From Pantoea sp. At-9b (GTDB lineage: Bacteria > Pseudomonadota > Gammaproteobacteria > Enterobacterales > Enterobacteriaceae), in NCBI RefSeq assembly GCF_000175935.2, contig NC_014837.1:1240001-1304000 (forward strand): DNA of 64,000 bases, read 5' to 3'. Positions 31,315 to 40,665 of this stretch are shown here, piece by piece. Position numbers and translations under genes: made by a program. Numbering within the stretch: the stretch's first letter is position 1; the number at the start of each line of letters is the position of its first letter. The notes beneath the pieces are model-generated. The model saw only the letters and a list, made by a program, of their open reading frames with translations. It ran no database searches and was not told the origin of the DNA.

Positions 31315-34300
31315 ATGAACTCGACTGAAAAAGAATTCAATACAGTAAAGGAATTCAAAAACGCTTCGAATACCTCTGCAGAAATTAAGATTGGAATTGA
31401 TGGGAACTCCGCATACCCGGATTTGACCATGAATGCGATTGCGTTCATGCAACCAACGGAGCTTACCCAGTCTGCCTGGCTTGAACACATCCCCTTTGCT
31501 TTCTGGCTGACAAATGCCCACAAACCGCGTGTGCTGGTTGAATTGGGTACCCATTATGGCTCTTCGTATTTTGCCTTCTGTCAGGCCATTGAACAGCTGC
31601 GTTTACCCACTCGTAGTTATGCCATCGATGCCTGGAAAGGTGATGAGCATGCCGGCTTCTATGGCGAAAACGTGTATGGGTCGGTGCATGCCCACAATAC
31701 CCGCTTCTACTCACGCTTCTCTACGCTCATGCGTACCACCTTTGATGAAGGTGCCAACTTCTTCAAAGAGGGTGAAATCGATCTGCTGCATATCGACGGA
31801 TACCATACTTACGAAGCCGTGAAGCATGATTTTGATACCTGGCTGCCTAAACTCTCCAGCCGTGGTGTCGTTATTATCCACGACAGCAACGAACGCAAAG
31901 GTGACTTTGGCGTATTCCGTTTTGTCGAAGAGTTAAGACACACCTATCCGTGTTTTGAATTTGCCCATGGTCATGGCTTAACGGTTGTGGGCGTAGGTGC
32001 TGAGCAGACACCGGCATTGCAACGTTTGTTTGCCGCCGACAACGACGAAACTCAGCTCCGTAATGTGCAGGAAGTGTTTGCCCGTTTGGGTAAAGCTTGC
32101 CTTGATGAATACAGTGTACGTTCACTAAAAACAACGATTGGTTCAGCTCACAGTGAGCGTGACCGGTCAGTTAAAGAAGCGGAACAACTCCGCCAGCAAA
32201 TCGCAGAAGCCGAAGTGACAATATCTCAGCAAAAGGAACAGTTCCGCATGCGGATTATGGAAAATGACAGCGCCAGAGAACGGATTGATGTAAAAACCGC
32301 TGCGCAAATTGTGGAATTAGAAGCCTCTTTAACGCGAGCGACCCAACAGCTGGTGCTGCGCAGGCAAGAAAATGAGATGTTACGCGATGAAGCCAGAAAG
32401 GCGGCTGAATCACTCGCGTTAGCCACTCAGGAACTGGCGTTCAAGAATGAGGATATCCGCATCATTCTGAACTCCTCCTCATGGCGTCTCACCGCGCCGG
32501 TACGCGCCACCAAACGCGCGCTGCGTAGCGTTTTACGCCGGGCAAAATACACGCTGCTGCGACGCCAACCCGTTGCTCCAGCCGCGCCTGAAGCGACGCA
32601 TGTTGAGGTGGATCGTGAATGGTATCTGCAAACCTATCCGGATGTTTCGGGATCGGGTGTGGAGCCAGAAGAACATTACCTGAACTACGGTAAGGCAGAA
32701 GGCCGTTATCCGACCCAGAATGCTTTTTTGCAGTCAGAGGCACCAGATTTCGATGCGCAATGGTATCTCGATACCTATACCGACGTTGCACGTGCGCAGA
32801 TACCTGCGGTGTACCATTACATTACGCATGGACAGCAGGAAGGGCGTTTCTCTTCCTTAGCCCGACTGGTGGCGCAGGATTTGGATATTCCATGGTATCT
32901 GGAGGCCTATCCTGATGTTGCCACATCGGGTATGGACCCGTTCGAGCACTTTCTTCTGTATGGTCACGCCGAAGGGCGTCAGCCAAGCGCCACGCCGCGC
33001 ATGTTAGAAGCCCCGTTCTTCCGTTATGGGCCGTCAGAATATGGTGCCAAAGGAAGACCGCTACTCATTGATGCTCCGGTACAATTGAATGAAGGCTTCG
33101 CGCGCACCATTGGTGTTCATCTGCACTTGTATTATGTCGACCTGGCAGATGAATTCATCAAACATTTGAACACCATCCCGACAGGCTTCGACCTGTTTAT
33201 TTCCCTGCCTCGCGGGAAGCATAATGTCGAAGAGTGCGAGCGCAAATTCCGTTCTGGTATCAAAACGCTGAAAAAATTAGTTGTCCGGGAAACAGAAAAT
33301 AAAGGGAGAGATATTTATCCGTTTATTGTTGAGTTTGGTGCGGAATTGCTTTCCTACGAACTTATTCTGCATATTCACTCGAAGAAATCGCCCCAGGCGT
33401 TATCAAAAGGATGGCGTCGTTTCCTGCTGCATTACACGCTGGGCACGGAGTCTATTACGACACAAATCCTGAATTCATTTGATAACGATCCGAAATTAGG
33501 TGTGTTATTCCCGGCTTATTTCTACGGCGTGACGCGTCAGCCTAATTGGGGTGGCAATCGTGAGATCGTTAAGCAACAATTGGCACGTCTGGGCTTCTCC
33601 TATGATATGACCTACTGTCCAGACTATCCGGCAGGATCGTTCTTCTGGTCGCGTTCTGATGCCCTGCGCCCACTGCTCAATGGTGAATATCGTCTCGAAG
33701 ACTTTGACGAAGAAGCTGGGCAGTATGACGGTACGCTGGCGCATGGTTTTGAGCGCTTGTTTGGTACGATTCCGCTGTTGCAGAACTACAGCACAATCAT
33801 GCGTTTCGTCGACAGGGACTACCGTCTGATCAACTACTTCGATCGGGCGCGCCTGGCTGATTCTGAAACCGGCAGCTTCCCACAGCTGGTGCGTGATCGT
33901 AACGCGGATATCGACACTTATCAGCGTGCGGTTCAGGCGCGAGGCGGTCGTAAACCACGTATTGCGTTGGTTACCGCCATCATTGGGCCTTTTGATGCGT
34001 TACTGCTGCCAAAATGCCTGGAAAGCGATGTCGACTACCACTGTTTCTCTGACTCGGTGACTGATGGTTACGGTGTGTTCCAGATGCATAGTCCGCCGTA
34101 TATCGATGCCGATCCGCGCCGTTCAGCGCGATATATCAAGACTAACTTGTTAAAATATATCGAAAACTACGATTACGTTGTGTGGATTGATGCCAACGTG
34201 GAGCTAAATGCCCCGGTTTCCGATCTGGTGGAGCGCGTGGCGCTCTCTGAGCGGCAGATTGGCGCGATCAAACATCCGATCCGCGACACCTGGCTGGAGG

Positions 34301-35574
34301 AAGCGGAGGAGATTCTGGCGCTGGAGCTTGATGATCCGTCAGCCGTCAGCGAGCAGATTGGCCGTTATAAAGCTATTGATGAGCTGAGCCTTATTCCGCT
34401 GATCGAAAGCAATGTGCTGGTACTGGATGCGCGCGAGCAGGCGGTGCACAACTTCATGAAGTTGTGGTGGAATGAGATCAACACCTACAGCCGCCGTGAT
34501 CAGATCAGTATCAGCTATGCGTTGAACGCAGCTGGCGTTACCTGGTATCCGTTGCTGGAAGACAACCAATCGGTGCGTGACTCGGAAGAGTTTGCGCTCT
34601 ACGAGCATGGTTTGAACCAATGGGGGCCGCAGCCGCATATCTATGCCAGCTGGCATACCCCGGTGTCAGAACAGGTGGTTGATATCAGTTACACCGCGGC
34701 GAACACCGACGCGCAACCGCAGGATCAGCTCGATCTTGATGTCGTGGTTTGTGTTCACAATGCCCTGGATGATGTGCGTGCTTGCCTGGCATCACTGGAT
34801 GAGGCATTGCAGGGACGTGGGAATATCATCCTGGTTGATGACGCCTCCGCTAAAGAGACTGAGCAATTCCTCGCGGAATTTGCCGTCGCCAAAGGGGCCA
34901 AACTGATCAGGCAGGAAGTTCGACTGGGTTACACCCGGACGGCCAATAATGGTGTGCGTGGTGGTTCCAGCCGCAATGTGTTGCTGCTTAACAGTGACAC
35001 CATCGTTCCGGCAGGCGCGCTGGAAAAACTGTGCCATGCGCTGGATAGCCAGGCAAACCTGGGCGTAGTCGGGCCGCTCTCCAATGCGGCAAGTACCCAA
35101 TCAGTGCCTTCGATCAAAGGCACCGCAACGCAGACGGCGATTAACGCCCTGCCGGACAGCCTGACCCCGGCAGATATCGACCACTTCTTCGAGACACACT
35201 GGGATCGCCAGTTGGTGCGCGTGCCGTTGGTACATGGTTTCTGTTTCGCGGTTAAGCGTGAAGTGTTTGATACCATTGGTCTGTTCGACGAGGAAAGCTT
35301 CCCACACGGTTATGGCGAGGAGAATGATTTCTGCTTCCGCGTGTCGGATGCCGGTTTCGATCTGGCGGTCCTGACCAATACCTACATCTATCATGCGAAA
35401 TCGAAGAGCTACGCCAGTGATGAGCGCACCCGACTGATGGATGCCGGGATGCAGGCACTGATCCGTAAGTATTCCCGTCAAAGGATTGAGCGTTCAGTAG
35501 CTACCATGAACGCCCAACCGAAGCTGGAACTGGCGCGTGAACAGGCACAAACGCTGTATGATGAACACGCCTGA
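31315..35574 (+). CDS. Multidomain methyltransferase / RgpF / DUF616 / GT2 glycan enzyme
   Basis: The 1419-residue protein appears to combine, in order: a class I SAM methyltransferase of the Methyltransf_24 type (about 70-245; VLVELGTHYGSS, LLHIDGYHTYEAV); a coiled coil (about 270-380) ending in the SSSWRLTAPVRA motif seen in many glycosyltransferases; three WYL-YPDV / HYL-YG-AEGR repeats starting near 431, 480 and 523; a rhamnan synthesis F (RgpF) domain (about 600-825; LILHIHSKKSP); a DUF616-type domain (about 880-1097; YVVWIDANVEL); and a family 2 glycosyltransferase (about 1142-1390; ILVDDAS, LLLNSDT, GYGEENDFCFR). It probably builds or caps a surface polysaccharide. The ATG at 31315 is chosen over GTG 31297 because GGGA lies 6 bases before it. 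No export or sugar-nucleotide genes adjoin it. Domain borders are estimated by eye. Confidence 0.85.
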   Translation: MNSTEKEFNTVKEFKNASNTSAEIKIGIDGNSAYPDLTMNAIAFMQPTELTQSAWLEHIPFAFWLTNAHKPRVLVELGTHYGSSYFAFCQAIEQLRLPTRSYAIDAWKGDEHAGFYGENVYGSVHAHNTRFYSRFSTLMRTTFDEGANFFKEGEIDLLHIDGYHTYEAVKHDFDTWLPKLSSRGVVIIHDSNERKGDFGVFRFVEELRHTYPCFEFAHGHGLTVVGVGAEQTPALQRLFAADNDETQLRNVQEVFARLGKACLDEYSVRSLKTTIGSAHSERDRSVKEAEQLRQQIAEAEVTISQQKEQFRMRIMENDSARERIDVKTAAQIVELEASLTRATQQLVLRRQENEMLRDEARKAAESLALATQELAFKNEDIRIILNSSSWRLTAPVRATKRALRSVLRRAKYTLLRRQPVAPAAPEATHVEVDREWYLQTYPDVSGSGVEPEEHYLNYGKAEGRYPTQNAFLQSEAPDFDAQWYLDTYTDVARAQIPAVYHYITHGQQEGRFSSLARLVAQDLDIPWYLEAYPDVATSGMDPFEHFLLYGHAEGRQPSATPRMLEAPFFRYGPSEYGAKGRPLLIDAPVQLNEGFARTIGVHLHLYYVDLADEFIKHLNTIPTGFDLFISLPRGKHNVEECERKFRSGIKTLKKLVVRETENKGRDIYPFIVEFGAELLSYELILHIHSKKSPQALSKGWRRFLLHYTLGTESITTQILNSFDNDPKLGVLFPAYFYGVTRQPNWGGNREIVKQQLARLGFSYDMTYCPDYPAGSFFWSRSDALRPLLNGEYRLEDFDEEAGQYDGTLAHGFERLFGTIPLLQNYSTIMRFVDRDYRLINYFDRARLADSETGSFPQLVRDRNADIDTYQRAVQARGGRKPRIALVTAIIGPFDALLLPKCLESDVDYHCFSDSVTDGYGVFQMHSPPYIDADPRRSARYIKTNLLKYIENYDYVVWIDANVELNAPVSDLVERVALSERQIGAIKHPIRDTWLEEAEEILALELDDPSAVSEQIGRYKAIDELSLIPLIESNVLVLDAREQAVHNFMKLWWNEINTYSRRDQISISYALNAAGVTWYPLLEDNQSVRDSEEFALYEHGLNQWGPQPHIYASWHTPVSEQVVDISYTAANTDAQPQDQLDLDVVVCVHNALDDVRACLASLDEALQGRGNIILVDDASAKETEQFLAEFAVAKGAKLIRQEVRLGYTRTANNGVRGGSSRNVLLLNSDTIVPAGALEKLCHALDSQANLGVVGPLSNAASTQSVPSIKGTATQTAINALPDSLTPADIDHFFETHWDRQLVRVPLVHGFCFAVKREVFDTIGLFDEESFPHGYGEENDFCFRVSDAGFDLAVLTNTYIYHAKSKSYASDERTRLMDAGMQALIRKYSRQRIERSVATMNAQPKLELAREQAQTLYDEHA

Positions 35575-35599
35575 ATGTTAACGTAATTAATGGCTGATC

Positions 35600-35620
35600 A
35601 AGGCGCCCTCAGGGCGCCTT
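35600..35620. terminator. Hairpin between the convergent glycan and alkA genes
   Basis: AAGGCGCCC (35600-35608) and GGGCGCCTT (35612-35620) form a perfect 9-bp stem with a 3-base loop. The loop is the alkA stop codon itself. U-runs are poor on both strands, so terminator function is likely but not certain. Confidence 0.55.
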
Positions 35621-37096
35621 GTTACGCTTTGCTTCGTCACCTTTCTCCGGCGTCAAACTCTTCCAGATATGCAGCACCGCATAACTGCGCCATGGACGCC
35701 ACACCTGTGACCGTACCTCGGCGTCTTTCGCACTCACACCGCCAAGATTATTACGAATCGCGATATCTTCTTTGGGAAATGCATCCGGCCAGCGCAGCGC
35801 GCGCATCGCAATATAGCTGGCGGTCCACGGACCTATCCCTTTTAACGCCAGCAATTGCTGCTGCACCACATCAGGATTGACCGCGCCATTAAAGCGTAAT
35901 GCACCAGAGGCACAGGCCTGAGCCAGTGCGAGGATCGCCTGTGAGCGGGCACTGACAATCCCGAGACTGGCGATATCATCCTGGGTGGCTGTTGCCAGCG
36001 TTTCTGCACTGGGCGAAAGGCGCGACAGCTCAGGCCAGGGCGTCGCCATCGGCGCGCCGAAACGCTGCGCCACACGGCTACTCAGCGTCGTCGCCGCTTT
36101 TACCGTCACCTGTTGGCCGAGAATCGCCCGCACGCCCAATTCAAAGCCATCAAAGGCTCCTGGGACACGCAGGCCGGGATACCTGACCAGACTCGGTGCC
36201 AGTAACGGATCTTGTGCTAACTGGTCGGCAATCCGTTGTGGCTGGGCATCCAAATCGAACAAATCGCGCAGGCGACGCAGCAGGGCAGGCAACACCGGTG
36301 TCAGGCTGGTGGTGAACTGCACCTTTAATGCCTGCTTCTCAGGATAGTGACTGACACGTACCCAGCCCTGACAGCCGCCGAGCGCCACGGTACGGTGATA
36401 AATCCCCTCTGCGACCCATTCCACCTCCTTCATCACGCGTTGTTGCAGAAAATCGAGTATCGCTTCCCAGTCATAAGGCGGGCGATAACTCAGGCGCAGT
36501 TCTGCGCTTTCCTGTAACGGTGTTACCGGTGAAGGAGAAGACTGCTTACGCAGACGAGATGGCGTCATGCGGTAGCGTGCCTGGAACACATCGTTAAATC
36601 GCCGCAGGCTGTTAAAACCGCTGGCATAAGCGATTTCCGTTACTGGCAGGGAGGTTTCGGTTAGCAGTTGTTTCGCCAGCAACATGCGCCGGGTTTGACG
36701 TAATTCGATCGGTGAGACGCCCAGCTCCTGCTGCACCACGCGGCGCAGTTGGCGCTCACTTAAACCAAACTCGGTCGCAATTTCCGCCAGCGTTTCCTGT
36801 TCTTCCAGCAGTCCTTCCTCAATACGCCGGATCAGCCGATCGGCAATACGATGATGGCTATCAACCGGGGCGAAACCGGGTGCCAGTTCCGGGCGACAAC
36901 GCAGACAGGGGCGGAAATGGGCTTTCTCTGCCGCTTCAGCGCTGGAAAAAAACAGGCAATTTTTCTGCATCGGGGCTTTTACCGGGCAGATCGGTCGGCA
37001 ATAGATGCCGGTTGATGTCACACCGACAAAGAACAAGCCGTCAAAGCGGCTATCGCGCGATGTCAGCGCCTGGTAAGCAATATCGGGATCAAACAT
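35609..37096 (-). CDS. Ada-AlkA fusion: methyl-sensing AraC regulator plus 3-methyladenine glycosylase
   Basis: The 495-residue protein has an Ada-type zinc domain with four cysteines (YCRPIC and CLRC; the first is the expected methyl acceptor), an AraC-type HTH (about 85-180; SERQLRRVV, VTEIAYASGFNSLRRFNDVF), then an AlkA N-terminal domain and a HhH-GPD glycosylase (GIGPWTASYIAMR, catalytic Asp in FPKEDIAI). It lacks the C-terminal O6-methyltransferase of E. coli Ada, which is encoded separately by the divergent ogt. It should sense methylphosphotriesters and excise alkylated bases. The ATG at 37096 has GGAG 6 bases upstream; ATG 37099 is adjacent. A longer frame to 37240 runs through the promoter region. 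Confidence 0.93.
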   Translation of the reverse strand: MFDPDIAYQALTSRDSRFDGLFFVGVTSTGIYCRPICPVKAPMQKNCLFFSSAEAAEKAHFRPCLRCRPELAPGFAPVDSHHRIADRLIRRIEEGLLEEQETLAEIATEFGLSERQLRRVVQQELGVSPIELRQTRRMLLAKQLLTETSLPVTEIAYASGFNSLRRFNDVFQARYRMTPSRLRKQSSPSPVTPLQESAELRLSYRPPYDWEAILDFLQQRVMKEVEWVAEGIYHRTVALGGCQGWVRVSHYPEKQALKVQFTTSLTPVLPALLRRLRDLFDLDAQPQRIADQLAQDPLLAPSLVRYPGLRVPGAFDGFELGVRAILGQQVTVKAATTLSSRVAQRFGAPMATPWPELSRLSPSAETLATATQDDIASLGIVSARSQAILALAQACASGALRFNGAVNPDVVQQQLLALKGIGPWTASYIAMRALRWPDAFPKEDIAIRNNLGGVSAKDAEVRSQVWRPWRSYAVLHIWKSLTPEKGDEAKRNKAP

Positions 37097-37168
37097 CATC
37101 GTCTCCAGCAAATAAACTGCATCCTCGCGCAGCCAGGCGATGAAAACTCGCTGCTTTCGGACAGCTAA

Positions 37169-37205
37169 CCAGTTTATCTGCATGACCGAAAACAGCCAGT
37201 TTATC
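37169..37205. promoter_or_regulatory. Direct repeat in the alkA-ogt divergent promoter region
   Basis: CCAGTTTATC occurs at 37169-37178 and again at 37196-37205, 27 bases apart. A -10-like GATAAT follows at 37219-37224 for ogt, with no good -35, as expected for an activated promoter. Binding by the Ada-AlkA regulator is inferred from position only. Confidence 0.45.
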
Positions 37206-37254
37206 GCGACAAAAGTGCGATAATGCACCACAGATATCAAGCCGGAGGCGCACT

Positions 37255-37740
37255 ATGTATCATGCAAAAATTATCTCTACCCCGGTCGGGGATCTCACCT
37301 TAGTTGCCAGCAATAAAGGACTGTCGGCGATCCTGTGGGAGAACGAGGGGTCACAACGCGTACCGCTCAAGCCGATCAGTCGTGATGACCAACATCCCAT
37401 CTTATGTGAAACCGAGCGTCAGCTACGCGAATACTTTGCCGGCCAGCGTCAGCAGTTTGATCTGCCCTATGACACCGTCGGTACTGAGTTTCAGAAAAAA
37501 GTCTGGCAGGCGCTGATTACCATCCCGTTTGGTGAAACCCGCAGCTACCGTCAGATTGCCGAACAAATTGGTAACCCTAAAGCGGTGCGTGCGGTCGGCG
37601 CGGCCAATGGGAAGAACCCACTGTCGATCGTGGCTCCCTGCCATCGAGTGATCGGCAGCAACGGTAAACTGACCGGATTTGCCGGTGGGCTGCCGGTGAA
37701 AGCTTTCCTGCTGGAACTGGAAGGTATGCCGAAACGCTAA
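37255..37740 (+). CDS. ogt: Methylated-DNA-protein-cysteine methyltransferase
   Basis: The enzyme repairs O6-methylguanine by suicidal transfer of the methyl group to its own cysteine. The 161-residue protein has the active site IVAPCHRVIGSNG (Cys near 127), the DNA-binding RAVGAANGKNP helix region, and the C-terminal GFAGGLPVKAFLLELE. RBS GGAGG precedes the ATG. It is divergent from the Ada-AlkA gene; together they replace the functions held by E. coli Ada and AlkA. Confidence 0.95.
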   Translation: MYHAKIISTPVGDLTLVASNKGLSAILWENEGSQRVPLKPISRDDQHPILCETERQLREYFAGQRQQFDLPYDTVGTEFQKKVWQALITIPFGETRSYRQIAEQIGNPKAVRAVGAANGKNPLSIVAPCHRVIGSNGKLTGFAGGLPVKAFLLELEGMPKR

Positions 37741-37804
37741 GCGGATCACAGCCGGTCAGCTTTGGGTAAAAAAAACACGACACACTCGGTGAGATCCGCT
37801 ATCT

Positions 37805-37822
37805 TGTTTAGCATATAAAACA
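37805..37822. promoter_or_regulatory. NadR operator upstream of nadA
   Basis: TGTTTA-N6-AAAACA matches the NadR palindrome TGTTTA-N6-TAAACA in 11 of 12 fixed positions. A -10-like TATAAA (37814-37819) overlaps it, so bound NadR would block transcription when NAD is plentiful. Confidence 0.75.
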
Positions 37823-37897
37823 CGATGGTGGATTTCATGCCATCTTAATCGCCATGAAAGGCGATTTTGTTAAATTAAGAAAACCGAGAGCCGTGTC

Positions 37898-38959
37898 ATG
37901 AGCCTGATGTTCGATCCTGAAAGCGCGATCTATCCCTTCCCACCGAAACCGGCGCGTCTCAGCCAGGATGAAAAATCGTTTTATATCGAAGAGATCAAAC
38001 GGTTACTGAAAGAACGTGATGCGGTGATGGTGGCGCATTACTACACCGATCCGGAAATTCAGGCGCTGGCGGAAGCAACCGGCGGCTGCGTGGCGGATTC
38101 ACTGGAAATGGCGCGTTTTGGCAGCACGCATCCGGCTTCTACCTTATTGGTGGCTGGCGTGCGTTTTATGGGCGAAACCGCGAAAATCCTCAGCCCGGAA
38201 AAAACCGTCCTGATGCCCACCTTGCAGGCTGAGTGTTCCCTCGATCTGGGTTGTCCGATTGAGGAGTTTAACCGTTTTTGCGATGCGCACCCGGATCGCA
38301 CCGTGGTGGTGTATGCCAACACCTCGGCGGCGGTCAAAGCGCGCGCCGATTGGGTCGTGACCTCCAGTATCGCGGTGGAATTGATTGAGCATCTCGACAG
38401 CCTGGGTGAAAAAATTATCTGGGCACCGGATCGTCATCTGGGGCGCTACGTTACGCAAAAGACCGGGGCAGATGTGCTGTGCTGGCAGGGTGCCTGCATC
38501 GTGCACGATGAATTCAAAACCCAGGCGCTGCAACGCATGAAAGCGCTCTATCCCGATGCCGCAGTGCTGGTTCACCCGGAATCACCCCAGGCGATTGTTG
38601 AACTGGCCGATGCGGTCGGCTCCACCAGCCAGCTGATTCAGGCGGCAAAAAGCCTGCCGCATCCGCAGATGATTGTCGCCACGGATCGCGGCATCTTTTA
38701 CAAAATGCAGCAGGCGGTACCGGAAAAAGAGCTGCTGGAAGCACCGACCGCCGGAGAAGGGGCCACCTGTCGCAGCTGTGCGCATTGCCCGTGGATGGCG
38801 ATGAACGGACTAAAAGCGATTGCTGAAGGATTGGCGCAGGGCGGCAGTGAGCACGAAATCCATGTCGATGATGGATTGCGCGAGGCGGCGTTGCTGCCGC
38901 TCAACCGCATGCTATCCTTTGCAGCGGAACTCAAACTCAAGGTGAAAGGGAACGCCTGA
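37898..38959 (+). CDS. nadA: Quinolinate synthase A
   Basis: NadA condenses iminoaspartate and dihydroxyacetone phosphate to quinolinate in de novo NAD synthesis. The 353-residue protein has the three [4Fe-4S] cysteines in [22 protein letters not shown] and [14 protein letters not shown], and the substrate-binding [11 protein letters not shown] near the N-terminus. It is preceded by a NadR box and followed after 30 bases by pnuC, giving a nadA-pnuC operon for NAD synthesis and precursor uptake. Confidence 0.97.
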   Translation: MSLMFDPESAIYPFPPKPARLSQDEKSFYIEEIKRLLKERDAVMVAHYYTDPEIQALAEATGGCVADSLEMARFGSTHPASTLLVAGVRFMGETAKILSPEKTVLMPTLQAECSLDLGCPIEEFNRFCDAHPDRTVVVYANTSAAVKARADWVVTSSIAVELIEHLDSLGEKIIWAPDRHLGRYVTQKTGADVLCWQGACIVHDEFKTQALQRMKALYPDAAVLVHPESPQAIVELADAVGSTSQLIQAAKSLPHPQMIVATDRGIFYKMQQAVPEKELLEAPTAGEGATCRSCAHCPWMAMNGLKAIAEGLAQGGSEHEIHVDDGLREAALLPLNRMLSFAAELKLKVKGNA

Positions 38960-38989
38960 CGCGCTGCACCTTTCAGACAGGTGCCCGTT

Positions 38990-39709
38990 ATGGATTTCTT
39001 TAGCACGCAAAACATTCTGGTTCATATTCCTCTCGGCGTCGGCGGCTACGATCTCTCATGGATCGAAGCGGTCGGCACCGTGGCTGGCCTGTTGTGTATC
39101 TGGTTAGCCAGCCTGGAAAAAATCATCAACTACGTCTTCGGCCTGATCAACGTCACCCTGTTTGCGGTGATTTTTTTCCAGATTCAACTCTACGCCAGCC
39201 TGCTGCTGCAACTGTTTTTCTTTGTCGCTAATGTCTATGGCTGGTATGCCTGGAGTCGGCAAAACGCGGAGCAGGAAGCCGAGCTGAAAATCCGCTGGCT
39301 GCCGCTGCCCAGGGCGCTGGGGTGGGGTGCGGGGTGCGTGCTGGCCATTGCGCTGATGACCTTTTACATCGACCCGGTGTTTGCCTTCCTGACGCGCAGC
39401 GCGGTCGGGATCATGCAGGGGCTGGGCTTACAGGTGGTGATGCCGCAATTGCAACCGGATGCTTTCCCGTTCTGGGATTCCAGCATGATGGTGTTGTCGA
39501 TTGTGGCGATGATTCTGATGACGCGCAAATACGTGGAAAACTGGCTGCTGTGGGTGGTGATCAATATCATCAGTGTGATGATTTTTGCCCGCCAGGGCGT
39601 CTACGCGATGTCGCTGGAGTACGCCATCCTGACGCTGATTGCCCTGAATGGTTCCCGTTTGTGGATCAAAAGCGCACGCGAACACGGCTCGCATGCGCTC
39701 TCCTCTTAG
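38990..39709 (+). CDS. pnuC: Nicotinamide riboside transporter PnuC
   Basis: PnuC is a seven-helix inner-membrane facilitator for nicotinamide riboside. The 239-residue protein equals E. coli and begins [16 protein letters not shown]; motifs [12 protein letters not shown] and [15 protein letters not shown] are typical. The ATG at 38990 is preferred over the in-frame GTG at 38981 by comparison with E. coli. Its stop overlaps the end of the convergent zitB by 4 bases. Confidence 0.96.
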   Translation: MDFFSTQNILVHIPLGVGGYDLSWIEAVGTVAGLLCIWLASLEKIINYVFGLINVTLFAVIFFQIQLYASLLLQLFFFVANVYGWYAWSRQNAEQEAELKIRWLPLPRALGWGAGCVLAIALMTFYIDPVFAFLTRSAVGIMQGLGLQVVMPQLQPDAFPFWDSSMMVLSIVAMILMTRKYVENWLLWVVINIISVMIFARQGVYAMSLEYAILTLIALNGSRLWIKSAREHGSHALSS

Positions 39710-40665
39710 TGGTGCTGATGCACATGGCCTTCATGGTGATGAGGGTCATGCTGCGTGCTGCCTGAGTCGAGGCACAATTCGCAATCCGGCCCGTTACAGG
39801 GCTGGTACTCCATTTGCACCGTGGCGTGGGCGATTTGATAATGCTGATGCAGGTAGCGATGAATGCGCACCAGCAGGGCGTCATGATCGTAAGGTGGGAT
39901 CACCTGCACATGTAACGTCAGTACCGGTTTCTCACCCACCTGCCACAAGTGCACATGATGGACGTTGCGCACTTCCGCGATATTGCGTGTCAGCTCGCGT
40001 TTTAACTTATCAACATTGATATTGCCCGGCGCACCTTCCAGCAGTTCATGCAAACTTTCGCGCAACAACGACCAGGCGCTGCGCACCACCAGCAGTGAGA
40101 CCAGCAGCGACAGAATCGGATCGATCGGCGTCCAGCCGGTGAACATAATAATCACTGCCGCGACAATGGCACCTACCGAACCGAGCAAGTCCCCCAGCAC
40201 ATGCAGGGCGGCGGCGCGCACGTTGAGATTCTTCTCTTCGCTGCCATGGTGCAGCAGCCAGAAGGAGAGCAGATTCGCCAGCAGACCGGCCACGCCAATG
40301 GTCAGCATCAGGCCACCGGCGACCGGCTGCGGTTGATAAAAGCGACGTAGCGCTTCCCAAACAATCATCACGGTGATCACCAGCAAGGCAATCGCGTTGA
40401 CAAAGGCGGCCAGCGTGGTGAGACGTAACAAGCCAAAGGTATGGCGTGCATTAGGCTTACGCTGTGAAAATTGTACCGCCAGCAGCGCCATTAACAGGGC
40501 AGCGGTATCGGTGAGCATATGACCGGCATCCGCCAGCAGCGCCAGTGAGCCTGAGATCCAACCACCAATCGCTTCCACCAACATAAACAGGGCGGTGATA
40601 GCAAATGCCGCCGCCAGGCGGGTGCGGTTGCCGTCAGGCGTGTTGTGAGAATGGGTGTGTGCCAT
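39706..40665 (-). CDS. zitB: Zinc exporter ZitB (cation diffusion facilitator)
   Basis: ZitB exports Zn(II) in exchange for protons. The 319-residue protein has six membrane segments, the two transport-site HxxxD motifs (DAGHMLTD and [10 protein letters not shown]), His-rich ends (MAHTHSHN and [13 protein letters not shown]), and the C-terminal cytosolic dimer domain. Its first 32 bases lie inside the 3' end of the upstream sensor-kinase gene, so here it is the last gene of a two-component operon. In E. coli zitB stands alone. The RBS TGGAAAG is within the kinase coding sequence. Confidence 0.95.
   Translation of the reverse strand: MAHTHSHNTPDGNRTRLAAAFAITALFMLVEAIGGWISGSLALLADAGHMLTDTAALLMALLAVQFSQRKPNARHTFGLLRLTTLAAFVNAIALLVITVMIVWEALRRFYQPQPVAGGLMLTIGVAGLLANLLSFWLLHHGSEEKNLNVRAAALHVLGDLLGSVGAIVAAVIIMFTGWTPIDPILSLLVSLLVVRSAWSLLRESLHELLEGAPGNINVDKLKRELTRNIAEVRNVHHVHLWQVGEKPVLTLHVQVIPPYDHDALLVRIHRYLHQHYQIAHATVQMEYQPCNGPDCELCLDSGSTQHDPHHHEGHVHQHH

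Noticed and set aside
30817..35620. The glycan gene as an integrated island with att sites at the tRNA 3' end
   Set aside because: I saw no second copy of the tRNA 3' end downstream and no integrase. Only the position suggests insertion.
37097..37240. N-terminal extension of the Ada-AlkA protein
   Set aside because: It runs through the divergent promoter region and its residues do not match the Ada domain. GGAG lies before the ATG at 37096.
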